Shown here one piece after another: positions 11,907-25,465 of a stretch of DNA of 64,000 nucleotides. The first letter of the stretch is position 1; each line of letters starts with the position of its first letter. The DNA lies in contig CAJJDN010000073.1 in the NCBI GenBank assembly GCA_905182985.1, forward strand, positions 70,327 through 134,326, written 5' to 3'. Origin of the DNA: Paramecium sonneborni (Eukaryota > Ciliophora > Oligohymenophorea > Peniculida > Parameciidae). The notes under the pieces are model-generated. The model saw only the letters and a program-made list of their open reading frames with translations, had not been told where the DNA came from and did no database searches. Position numbers and translations under genes: made by a program.

Positions 11907-14416
11907 ATGTCACAAATTAATTTAAATATATAAAGTCCTCCTAATCCTAGAATTTATTCTAATTATATCAGCAGTAAATGTGAGTCAGCTTCAAGATTTT
12001 CAGAAATCTCTGATGATAGTCATAAAAAAATGATTGAATGCAATTAAAATAAAACTGACCCTAAATTATCATATGAAAGCAATACATTTAAAAATTTTAA
12101 ATCTGAAAGTCATTGGACTAAATCAAATATTTTAAAGGCTCTAAAAGCTGATAGAATTAAATAACGATTTGTTAATAATATTTTTACAAATTCATATGTT
12201 TTAAGATAGAGTAAAAAATAACTTGTTCATGATAAATATATTTCAAAAAGAATCAAATAGCCAATTTTAGGTATTTTAAATCATTATTATTTTTAGAATT
12301 ATATTCTCATTCACAAATACCAGTTATTTAACCAACCAGTGGATTTGTAATATTATGGGATATCTTTGGTACTATTATCAATTTGATGATTCTATGGTTA
12401 ACTCCATTTCTATTAACTTTTTAATAATAATCAGATTAAATCTCTTTTTCTACTATTTAATTATTGATTATTGTATTTTTAATTACTGATATTTTTGTAA
12501 CCTTAAATAAAGGAATCATAATCTAAGGGATTTTAATTTAAAAGAGAAAAAAATTGATATCAAATTATCTATAAACTTAAGCTGCAAATGACTCTATAAA
12601 TTTAATTCTTTAGATTATAATTTATTATGATATGATCTCCTATCCTATCTTGGGTGAATGCCTTACTTTTTTTTAGATGATTTTTGCTTATAAGAAAATT
12701 CGCAGATATTTAGCTGATTATTTTTTATTTGCTTTTTTTAAAGGAACATCAAGTTTCTTAATAGATTTATTACGTTTGATTTTTTCAATCTATTTTTTTG
12801 CACATATTGTTGCTTGCTTTTGGCTTTATATAGGAATAAAATCAGAAGATACATCATGGCTTATCAAATATTAATTAATAAATGAATCTATTTGGAAATA
12901 ATATAATTATTCCTTCTATTGGGCTACTATGACTATGACAACAGTTGGATATGGTGACATAACTGCTCAGAGTTAATTAGAAATTATTTATGTTGATATA
13001 ATTATGTTTTTATCAAGTGGAGTTTTTGCCTATTCTATGAATGCTATTGGAATGATTTTGAAAAACCTTTAAGATTCTTAAACCAAATATAAAAGATCTT
13101 TATTATAAATAAATACCTACATGTGTAAGAATCAAGTGGATCCTTAAATTTAGAGTAGAATTAGAAATTACCTCAAATATTATATTGAATAAGAACAAAA
13201 TGAAAATTAAGAAGATGTTAATAATTTAATCTCTTTACTACCTTAGAACCTACAACAAGATTTAAATACTGATATCTAAATGAAAGTGATAAATAAAGAT
13301 AAATGTCTTATTAGTCATTTTTCTAAAAGAACTTAATAATTATTATCACAAAAATTATAATCAATAAAATTCACCCCTGGTGACATTATATTTAAAAAAG
13401 GTGAAAATTATAATAACAATCTTTACTTTATTAAGGAGGGAGAAGTTGATATAATTGATGAATAAAGTAAGATGAAATTTACTAGATAAAACCTAAATTA
13501 ACCTTTTGGAATATATTAATTTTTTACTAATTTTCCTCCAAAAACTTCAGCTCTAAGTGTTGGTTTTACAAACATTTATAAAATAAGCAGGTAAGATTTT
13601 CTAGATATACTTTAATTTGACAGAAAAGATTTTGAAAAATTTCACTATATAAAGGATTAAATAATTTTTAATTAAAATTATAGGATATTTGATTTGAAAT
13701 GTCAATATTGTGATAGATATAATCATTAAGAAATAGATTGTCCAATACTAACTTATAAACCAGATTTAGAATAAAGATTCTTGAAAAGGAAACAATAAAT
13801 AAATTAATCAAATAGATTGAATAGGATTTAAATATTGAGAGATGGAAATAAAATAAAGAGTCTGTTATATTAAAAAACTATTTAATAATAGGTTAATGAT
13901 TATTTAGAAGGAAATTATGGTTTTGATGAATCTAATACCTTATAAGTAGCCATAGAAACAGAAAAATAAAGAAGTACCAGTTTATTCTGCTCTGAACTAA
14001 AGCTTGAACATAAGAAAACTTCAGGGGTAGTATTAGATGATGGAGATTATGAATAAGCAAGATAACTATTAGGAGAAAGTCCTTAAAAAAAGATGATAGT
14101 TATAGTTGATTAATTAGAATAAGATATGCCAGTTTTAAAGCTAGAGAAAAAAATATCGAATAAATCTTTAAGGATGATAGATGAAATTGCAAACAAATGG
14201 TTTCACATTACATTTTAATGTGATTAATGTTAGTCTTATGAAAATTACTTTCCATCAGGAAATATATTATCTATTATTTAACAAATAGAAAAGAAAAATC
14301 ATAAATAAGTTTAAAAATATTTCTAGAGTAACAACAAATATACATTTTATTATGGAGTAAAATTAAAAGCACTAAAACTAAGACTTTTTTATACAAAAAC
14401 TCTAAATAATGAATGA
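11907..14416 (+). CDS. K+ channel with cyclic-nucleotide-binding-like domain and zinc knuckle
   Basis: Six-helix channel of 827 residues from the voltage/CNG/HCN-like group. The selectivity filter TTVGYGD (near 12940) is intact and follows a hydrophobic pore helix, so potassium selectivity is expected. A cyclic-nucleotide-binding-like domain follows (FTPGDIIFKKGENYNNNLYF, then EGEVDIIDE). Its phosphate-binding stretch, around QPFGIYQFFTNFPPKTSALS, lacks the usual Gly-Glu and the Arg that grips the phosphate, so binding is doubtful. A CCHC-like knuckle (CQYCDRYNHQEIDCP) comes next. I see no regular Arg ladder in the S4 position. One intron, 12271-12296. The gene starts only 20 bp after the condensin stop. 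Confidence 0.85.
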
Positions 14417-14446
14417 CTTATAATAATAAAATATATAAATTACAGT

Positions 14447-16300
14447 TCATTTAAGATGTTTAGGAAAGTTTTAAAAAGACAATTATTTTATTTACAAATC
14501 TAATTCTTCAGCCCTTGTTAGTTTTTTGAAAGGTTGTACAGGAGTGATTTAATGTAATGAAAAATATTACTTATTTAAAATGGATTGTGGTTATTGTTCT
14601 TCTTTTTATAATTCCTAATCATTTTTTTATTCATGGGTTCTATATTCAGCTGTCAATTAACGAATTTGATTTTAGTTAAATTCAGCTATATTGACAGTAA
14701 ATTCAACATATCCATTAAGATTTACACCACCAAAATAAAGTATTTAGCTTTTATATGCAATAGCAGTATGTGCTGCTCTTGGTCTAGGAATAGTTCCATA
14801 TATATCCAATTAAACCCATTCTTTATCTAAAATTTTGAATGCAAATAAATCATTAAAATATGGGTTTGTTTTTTAATCATCTCTACCTCCAAAAATAATA
14901 ATTATACTCATATCCTATAAATAAGAAGCAGTATGTTAAATTCTTGGTTATGGTGGTTTACCGGTAGTTTCAGGTATAATCCAATTATTAAAGGGTTAAT
15001 CAAATTTGAGAATGGTTACAAAATTACTATAATATTGTGTATTTTTATTTTCATCAATAAAACATCCACCAAAACAATAGACTCCTTCATAATCTTAAGT
15101 TTTCAATTGTTTAGAGCGCATTTCCTTCTTTTCAAAAGCATATTAAGGTTTGTTATATACACATACTAATTATTAAAAAGCTAATCCTTTAATGAAAGGA
15201 TTCTTTTAAGTTTCAATTGGAGTCCATTTACATAAACCTAAATTATTTATTTAAATACTTAGATTTAAATAATGAAGATCATTAAATACTGAAAATCTAC
15301 TTCTAATACCTCCCATAACTAATAAACCACGACCAATTATACAACTACCAAAAGAGCGTCTGCTTTCTGGAATGTTTTCTATATTAGGTTTAAGTTATTG
15401 CCATGTTTCATTTTCAATATCATAGATTCTTGTGTCACTTAAATTTTCTCTTATTTTTAAAGCAGAATTAAATTGCATTTCTCCTCCATAAATAATCAAT
15501 TATTTTCCATTGATTGAACTTTGTTATAAATTATCATAAGAAAATTGAGAACATAATAACATAGGATAACCAATACAATGCATACAGTGTCCATATCTAT
15601 TTAAAGGAATATCTCCTTTTTACTTAAGTTCTCTAAATTTCCCAAATTATATTTCATATTCTATCATATCCCCAAAAACTTCACTTCCTATTCCACCAAA
15701 AATATAAATTTTCTTTTAGTAGTCTGCTGCCATTGTATTTTCTCTAACTGTTGGTATCCATGTATGTTCAAGTTTGGTGAAAAAGGCGCCATTATAAAAC
15801 ATAGGAAATGATACTTTTTTCTTAATTTATTGTTATTGATTTGTTTAAACAATTTTCTCTAAATTCTGAAATGGTTCAACTCTATGAGGTATCCTCTTGA
15901 CATATTTTTGCATTCTTGTCATCGTTCTCATTTTTTTCTTAATTATAAGTATATAAATTACAATTAATGTTTCTTAGACTTCCTGATATTCATACTTTTA
16001 TCTGTACAGAGTTTTACCTAATAATTAAACTATTTTCTTATTCTAACTTAAATCATTTTAAATGCTTGAATTCAAATGAGACGATGAATCAACTGAATTG
16101 TGAGGCAAAGGAAACTTTGGGTTTTATTCATTTAAAGATCTAAAACTGATAAATTAGGCATCTCCTGATTAAACAGTAATCTAAATGAATAGTGTAATAA
16201 TTACATTAACTCCAAATTTTTCGATAGTTCCTCTATTAGTAGATGATAAATCTAAAGTAGGAAGTTTTTATTGACTTTATACTCGATTTCTCTCAATCAT
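14447..16300 (-). CDS. Kelch-repeat protein
   Basis: A 601-residue kelch beta-propeller protein. The unstructured N-terminus (MIERNRVQSQQKLPTL) leads to kelch blades with paired Gly and spaced Trp/Tyr: KKIYIFGGIGSE, KQLIIYGGEM, VYCFGG-type repeats and YFGGVNLNGY near the end. The C-terminal tail is charged and helical. Two 24-nt introns, 16181-16204 and 15938-15961, join the N-terminal exons to MRTMTRMQKYVKR. An ATG at 15931 could start a shorter form, but the upstream exons read as coding. Probably a protein-interaction scaffold; the partner is unknown. Convergent with the channel gene, 30 bp apart. Confidence 0.85.
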
Positions 16301-17613
16301 TAATAAAATAATTCAAATAAATACAAATTTAATCTCATATAATATTAATAAAAGATTGTTTAAAATATGATATTAATAAGATATGAACATAGAAAGAAAT
16401 CAAATAGGATATAAGAATAAAATATAGATTAATATTAATGTGCTAAATAGCTCTTTAAATTATTAAAATTGTAAAAAAGAAAATATAAAACCTTTAATAA
16501 ATTAAAAGAGTTAATGCTATAATAATAGTTGTTGTATTTTAAGATGATATATTTTTTGCACTAATTGGAAGATGTTTGATTGCAGTGGAAATCAGCATGT
16601 TTATGGGAAGAATCGCAGGATTTAGTGGAATATACTATAAAGTTGTTTTAAAAAGTTCTGTTATATTGGCATCTTGTATAATGTTTAAAATTTATGATAA
16701 TGGATATTTCATCATAAAAACATCAATTTTGAAAGAGCATCTCCTTCATTTAACACAGAATAAATATTTATTAGTCTTAGTTTGAAAGGATTTGTAATAT
16801 TGAGTTTTTAAAAAAAAATAAGAAATACATTTATGTAGGTTACTCATATTAGAAAGAGATCTTTTGGAACTTTTTTGTATTTTTTAGAATCAATAAATAA
16901 AGACTTTTATATATTGTTTTTAAAGTATTATTCAAGAGGAGAACTCTTCATTTTGTTGTTCTTCTCAATTCTTTTAACCAAAAATGCTTTTAAAGAGTGG
17001 TCATTTATTTAAATAAATTTATATTGTCTAAGGATACTATTCTCTGGATTAATAAATGGATTAATTCCTTTTTATTCAAGAAACATTGATGAAATAAATT
17101 AGAGAATATTACATTTTAAAGTAACTTATCCTCTCAACTTCAATAAGACATCTTCTAATTAATCTATTAGCTTAAACTTATAAGGACAGAATTGATTCAA
17201 TTGATGCTTTATTAAATCCTCCAAAGTTGACTTAAATTGGTTATTAAAATTAATATAGAGATATCTAATGAAGAAAATTTCGACCTCTTTTCATATTACT
17301 GATTATTTCAGTTTCAATTTCAATGAAAAAAGAGTTTGGAAAAGGAGAATGTGAATTTTTAGCATTTATTAAAGCTTTTCAATAAAACATTCATGAAAAA
17401 TACTTTCTACTTTTTAAAATTTCAAAATGAACTAGAGAACAAAAATAATATCCAATTTGAATTCAAATTAAACTCAATAATAAATATATTTTCCTTAATA
17501 ATTTTACTTAATCCAAAATTTTATTAAAATTTTGTATTTCCTCATATTAAATTATCTTAAGATGTAAGCAAATAGAATAATTAATTAATCGAATATATAC
17601 ATATTTTGAAAAT
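16301..17613. pseudogene. Unassigned 1.3 kb, possible decayed gene
   Basis: No intact gene could be built here. On the + strand several fragments have coding-like composition, for example near 16576-16785, 16852-17193 and 17280-17560, the last with a hydrophobic stretch LFILLIISVSIS. They sit in different frames, broken by TGA codons that I could not remove with short introns. This fits either a degraded gene or chance open frames in AT-rich DNA. The region also contains the promoter of the kelch gene at its left end. Confidence 0.25.
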
Positions 17614-19269
17614 TCATACTTCATCACATGAATCTGCAGTTTTTATATTTACTCCTATGACATCCTATTAATTTTATTATTCACTTTTCTTCTATTAATC
17701 ATATAGTTAACTTTATTAGAATGCGTGAAAATAACTTTAATTATTATTTTATGCTAATGATGCTGGTCCATAAAAATTTGGAATAAACCAATAATTATTT
17801 AATTATTAAGAAGGAGCTAATAAATTTTATTAATTTAAATAGAACAAGTTTGATTAATTGGAGAAAGAAGCCTATTTTTAATCATTCTTTTTCTCATTAA
17901 TATCAATATTAACTTTCTTTATAATTTTATTAAGTATGATATTTTCGAAATCTAAAACATTATATGGAGTTAAGTAGATTTTATTCTATCGTTTATTAAA
18001 AATTACTATGCTGCTATTTTCGTTTTTTATTTAAAATTTAGAATCGACTTTTTAGAGATTTAATTTCTTCCTATATTAAAAATTTAGAAGTTATCCTTCT
18101 TTTTCTTCAAAAATCTCATCCAAAAAATAATCAAAAGATTCATCATTATTAATAATTTTAGCTTCAGCAATATTTCCTAATTGTAAATGTTGTTCCACAT
18201 ATAAATTTTTAATAGCTAAAAGAATAAATTGGCATTCGTAATTATCAATTTCTTCAATTGGAGGAATTATACCAAATTATTTAGCATAATTTTGTCTTAA
18301 AATTTAAACTTTTTCAAATAAAATTGGATTAATAGAATCAAACTTTTATTTTTATATTTCTCTTTTGATTAAAGAATTATATTTGTTTTTTAAGCTATTC
18401 TCTGATCTTGCTTTTCCATATAAAATTGATAATTCAGACCATTTCTTACCTCTAATTAATATCAACTTTAATAGATTGATTTCTTATTATTTATCCCAAG
18501 GCACACTAATTTAATAATTTTATACTTTATTATTTTTGGATCTACTCTATTTATCCATCTCTCTCTGCATTATTTTGGTTATCTAAATACTTTATTAGAA
18601 GATCTTTTGAACATTTCATTTGCTATTTATGACCACTTATTCTCTCTGCCCATCTTTTTGAAATCTCTAACTATCAATTAATATTCTTACTCATGAACCT
18701 CAAATAACAACTCATCTTCTTATTAAGTCCAAGGTATTAAGGATAATGGAACTCTATATCTTTATTCCCATTTCTATCTGCATTGATGTGCATTCCTTCC
18801 TATTACTATTTTAGAAATTTCTCTCCATTCTTCTTATTTCTGTCAAATTAATAAATCATTTACTAATTATCTATTGTCCTTCATTCCTGTAAATATACAA
18901 TAACGGATTACTATCCAATATAATAACTTTTTTTCAGGTTCACTCCACTTTATTGATTTCTTTCTCTTGTTTTACCTTACAAAATTAAAAATTACAATAC
19001 ATATTAAGTTTAAACAGTATAATAGCCTATTCAGCTGTAGGCCAATCTTTAAAATTTAATCGTAGATTTTCACCAACTTTAGATAGCATTTCAAAATTTT
19101 CTTATATAAAAGAAGTTTTTTCAATAAAATGATAGAACTCTTTGATTTAAATCCCACGGGAAACCACTAAAAAACCTATTATTATAGCTTTACCCTTCAA
19201 ATCCTCCATTTCAAAATTGCTTTACGTGTTATGATCAATATAATTTTTAGTATTTTTCTAGGTATTCAT
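17614..19269 (-). CDS. Three-repeat Myb DNA-binding protein (copy 1)
   Basis: A 528-residue R1R2R3-type Myb-like protein, probably a transcription factor. Repeat 1 starts WSEPEKKLLYWIVIRY and ends GRNAHQCRQKWEQRYR. Repeat 2 is PWTQQEDELLFEVHEQEYQL through PKQCRERWINRVDP. Repeat 3 is VPWDKQQEINLLKLILIRG with KKWSELS and SENSLKNKYNSLIKRE. The regularly spaced tryptophans and the QCRERW recognition helix are clear. The C-terminal third is acidic, then Q/N-rich. Introns: 18976-19000, 18840-18863 and 18506-18525, the last only 20 nt. A paralogue lies at 21619. Confidence 0.9.
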
Positions 19270-19797
19270 TTTATTATTTAATACTGAATAGAAACATAAT
19301 ATTACTATAGCAAATATATACTATATATATCATTCAGCCTTCTCTTTGTGTTTTAAAACAATTAGTTTCATATTTTACAAAAAGAATCAAATTATTTACA
19401 TCATTCTAGAAAATTTTTAATCTGAAAAGGAATTATAAGTTACGAATATAAAGTTATTAAATCGATAATTAAAAAGAGTTTAATAGTACTAATAAATTTA
19501 TAATATAAGTATAATTAATAATATAAAAATTATATCCAACTCATTTTTAAGGACGTTTTTCTACAATAGCATAGAATTTGTAAATAAAAATTGATTAATC
19601 AAATCAAAACAAATTTAGTATTGCATAGAACGATTTTATGTATTTTTTCATTATTTTCTATAAAAATCAAATTTAACAATTTGTTTTTTAATAGAAATTG
19701 ATTAAAATTCACTTATATTCTTTAGAATGATTAATACAATATTTATATTTATATAATATTTATTAATGTTCATAAAATAGTTGATTTGAGGTTTGTT
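19270..19797. other. Intergenic, no gene seen
   Basis: About 530 bp of very AT-rich sequence between two genes on the same strand. It should contain the promoter of the Myb gene on its left. No frame looks coding and no RNA gene was recognised. Confidence 0.5.
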
Positions 19798-21525
19798 TCA
19801 TTCTAATTCACTCATTGGCATTTAAATTGAAGTTTAGATAAGTAATTTTGATTCTTTATACAAAATAATTTTAATCGTATCACTTATACCATTTTAATGA
19901 ATATTTGTGAAATAACAATCAAAACTTTTTTAGTATTTAGGTATCAAATATGATAATTAATTGATTAATTAAAATGGTTAATAAATATCTGAATTGTATA
20001 CATAATTAATGTAAACATCCTTAATGGGTTGATTACTTATGTTTTCTACAACACAGCATAACTTAAATTTAGGTCCTAATCCTTCTACAATTGAAGAGAT
20101 TTTTAATGGATTATTTTAATTTAATTGAGGTGCTAATTCTTAATTAGACAATATGTTTAAATATGTTGATGCAGTTTTATATCTCATCCTCAATAAATCA
20201 AATTAATAAGTTCTTAACATATCAGGTCCTTATTCTCTCTCTCTTTAAAATTATTCAATAAATAAATTAGTGATTGGTGGAAATTCAATTGGTTTTACAA
20301 TTTCTTTTTCTAAAATAGCTTACTTCTTTCTTTCAAATTCTCTAGATAAAGTTCTTGTTTCAAGAGCGCCTTTTAAATTGATAGTTATAAGAAATCCATC
20401 TTAACTAACTCCAAAGAAACCGAATTTCATTACTGAAACATTGTTCTAAATTAATTAAAATATTTCTTACATCTAAATTAATTATAGACATTAATTGAGT
20501 ATCTTTATAGAATTAGATAGTTTTATTTTCAATAGCAATCAGCAATCCTTTAGTTTCTTATCCTTTGCCTGAAGTGACAGTTTCTATGGCTAAGATATTA
20601 TGTTGCATCTACAACTAATATTATTTTTATTTATGTTAATAGTTTTGTACAACCCTATCCATAGTTGCTATGTATAAACATCTTTATTATCTAATCATTG
20701 AGATTGGTTTAGATTATAAATCAATTGTAAATGGTTCAATATCATTGCCAATAAAATAAACACAATTTTCCCTAACTAATATTGCTATTCGACCATCCTT
20801 TTGTTCTTCAGAAAATATACAAATTGAAATAGGAACTCCAGGTATTTCATACTAAATAATATTAATTATATTATATTTACTTTTTTTTAAATTTATGTAA
20901 TTTCTTAATTATATATGTATATGAATTATAATTCTGTTCCTACAATTAATTATCCTTATGATTTATCTTCATCAGCATTTTTTTTAAGTACACTCATACA
21001 AGTGATTGAATCTTCGATATAAAGAGAATCGCAATATTTTTCTGCTAATTCTTATTGTTTTGATTAATCATAATAACATAATAACTCTAAAGACTTGTAT
21101 GATAAATTTGAATTTTATTATTGTAAATTCTTTAAGTCTTTGATAAGAGTTTGTAAATTCCTATCACTTTAATATTATTTCCAAATATCTGATTCTTCTT
21201 GTTTTAATTGAATATTAGGAATAGACTATTTGTAAAATGCCTTAAAAATTTTGTAATTATATATGGTATTTCCACAACAAATACTAATACATGGTTAACC
21301 TGATGTATCACCATAGAAATATGTTAAACAAACAGGTTTGTCTGATAATCTAGTTTCCCATGCAATATTTGTATTCCTATATGATACAAGTCTTTAATTT
21401 TGATCTGCAACCACCAAATTATATTAGCCATTTCCTTAGACATCTATCATCTCCATACAATTTTAGGTGACTTTTAAATTTGCTACCAAATCACACCATC
21501 CTTAAATCCAATAACCTTATTTCAT
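19798..21525 (-). CDS. BBS1: BBSome subunit BBS1
   Basis: Bardet-Biedl syndrome 1 homologue, the BBSome beta-propeller subunit that links cargo and ARL6/BBS3 for ciliary membrane trafficking. The product is 557 residues; animal BBS1 is about 590. Shared features in order: an N-terminal blade (NGQYNLVVADQNQRLVSYRN), a helical insert rich in Leu/Gln with LKKNADEDK before SQGQLIVGTE, then VPISICIFSEEQKDGRIAIL, the run ETKGLLIAIENKTIQFYKD, and a C-terminal GAE-like beta domain. Introns are 20852-20880 and 20446-20470. I placed the start at MKQGYWIQGWCDL; an upstream ATG is not in frame. A ciliary role fits a ciliate. Confidence 0.88.
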
Positions 21526-21618
21526 ATAAAATTAAACAATTATAAAATATCCTTTACTATACACTATTAATGGAGTACTCTTTAATTCGATTATTTTATA
21601 ATTTCTGAAAATTGAATA

Positions 21619-23294
21619 ATGGATGATTTTTTCATGAAATTTAAAGATTTTTTCGATAAAGTAAAAGACATTACAAATGTGAGATTCACTTATATGAAAG
21701 AGCTATATAATCTAGGATTAGAGTAATTTCCAGATAATTATGAAATTCAGAACATTCAAAAGAACAACTAGGCAAGTATCCAGTAAGGTGCAAATAAACT
21801 AAAGAAGAACTGGACTGATGATGATAAAAAAGTGTTAATTTGGTTAGTTGGAAAATACTTAGCTTTTTATAAGAGAGATTTCAAGCAGATTGTATTGAAT
21901 TAATTCATATTAATTATATAGAGTGAATCTGATTGGATTAACATATCTTAAATGATGTAAAGAAGAGATGCCTTTCATTGCAAATAAAAGTGGCTTCAAA
22001 TGTTGAGATTACCTCTACAATAAGCTCCTTGGACTAAATAAGAAGATGATGCACTTCTATTAATTATTCAAGAATATTAGAAATTAAATAAAGGAAATAA
22101 ATGGAGTTAGATAGCTACCTCTCTTAATAAACATACTGATTCTATTGTTCATAGAAATGGGAAATAGTGTAGAGAAAGATGGAATAATCATTTAAATCCA
22201 TCTATTAATAGGTAATTATATTCTTAATATTAAGAAAACCTTGGTAATTATCTGAAGATTTAGAGCTTATGAAATTGGCCATTTTAAATGGAAAAAAATG
22301 GGCTTAAATTTCAAAACAGTTAAAGTTACAGAGAAGTGAAAATAATGTAAAAAATAGATTTAACTGTCTAATAAGAAAAGAAAAAAATACTAAAGTTTAA
22401 ACTTTATCTAATTAAGAAAGTTATTGTGAACCATAAGATTCTTTTTTATCTGATCCTTCTGCTGAAGAATTAAGTTTAGAAGAACAAAGAAATATTAATT
22501 AAATTATCAAAAAAATTGAATGGAGAATGAAATAAGATGGAGAAGATCCTTATGATATTAAATAAGAAGATTTTGATTAAGTTTCTAAGAAGATTTCATC
22601 TCTCCGTTAAGAAAAAAACAATTATACATCATAATAACAAGAAGAATAAAAATAAACTAATAAAAATATATCTATTTAAAATATTGATAATAATAATGAT
22701 AATGATAACTAACCTTTAGAAAATATAAATAATAAATAGTAATAATAAACTACATTAACATTATAAATTATGGATTTTACTTAAATTTCTTAGGAGGAAT
22801 CTTTATAACTCTAATCATGTTTAATTAATAGAGAAAAAAATAGAATCTATTTTACAACTCAAGAATAAATTACTTAATTTTTCAAGAATATTTAATAAAA
22901 TAATCTTAACAAAGATGCTATATAAAATTAAGGATTATATGGAAATTTAAGTAATCCCAGTCTACCTCCTAGTTATAATAATCTCTTAAGTAATATAATG
23001 TTGAATTAAAATGTTGAAGATCCCATGTAATAAAATTAATTGTCTCACCAAGAAAACCAACATAGTTTGAATTCTTACTTTCCAATTTATCAATTCAATA
23101 ATTATTAATAATAATGTTAAGGAGCTGCTTAGAATATAACATAAAGGTCTGTCTTAAATTTTCCACCTAATTTAAATACTCATAATTTTTAGTAAGTACC
23201 TAATTATCTTGCAGGATTTAATTATCATGTTGCTTGCTATCCTTAATCATAATATAATTAAACTTTGTAAAATAGTGATAAAACATAAGGATGA
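21619..23294 (+). CDS. Three-repeat Myb DNA-binding protein (copy 2)
   Basis: A 550-residue paralogue of the Myb protein at 17614. Repeat 1: WTDDDKKVLIWLVGKY through RRDAFHCKQKWLQMLR. Repeat 2: PWTKQEDALLLIIQEYQKL through GKQCRERWNNHLNP. Repeat 3: KPWQLSEDLELMKLAILNG through RSENNVKNRFNCLIRKE. The single intron (22212-22234, 23 nt) lies between repeats 2 and 3, as does the 20-nt intron of copy 1. The C-terminus is long, Q/N-rich and disordered, as in many ciliate transcription factors. It is divergent from BBS1, with only 93 bp between start codons. Confidence 0.9.
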
Positions 23295-23445
23295 AGTTAA
23301 TTTTTCAATTTATAAATTTAATTAATTATTTTTGATTTTCAAAGTAGTTTAACTATCTTAGACTAATTCTCTCTAGAAACAAATTCACTGATATTTAATA
23401 ATTATAAATATTAATAACTATTAACATTAAAAGTTATGTTAACAT

Positions 23446-25254
<1,809 letters not shown>

Positions 25255-25465
25255 AACAAACAAAAAATTAAATTTCCTTAATAATGTGTATTTCTAAATC
25301 AATCAATCAAATCTTTAAATTACGTTAATTTATTGGATAAAACTATCGAATTTTAACTAACTACCTTTCTTTATAGAATTGAGCTCTATTCTCTCTATTC
25401 CCAATCTTCAACATTCTTTTATAAGATTACTATTAATTATTATTATGATATATAGACAAATAACA

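Noticed and set aside
17280..18060. Long + strand open frame with hydrophobic stretches, at first read as a membrane protein with one in-frame TGA
   Set aside because: From 17614 on the minus strand carries the Myb gene's Q/N-rich C-terminus in a continuous frame with better codon use; the + strand frame there is its shadow.
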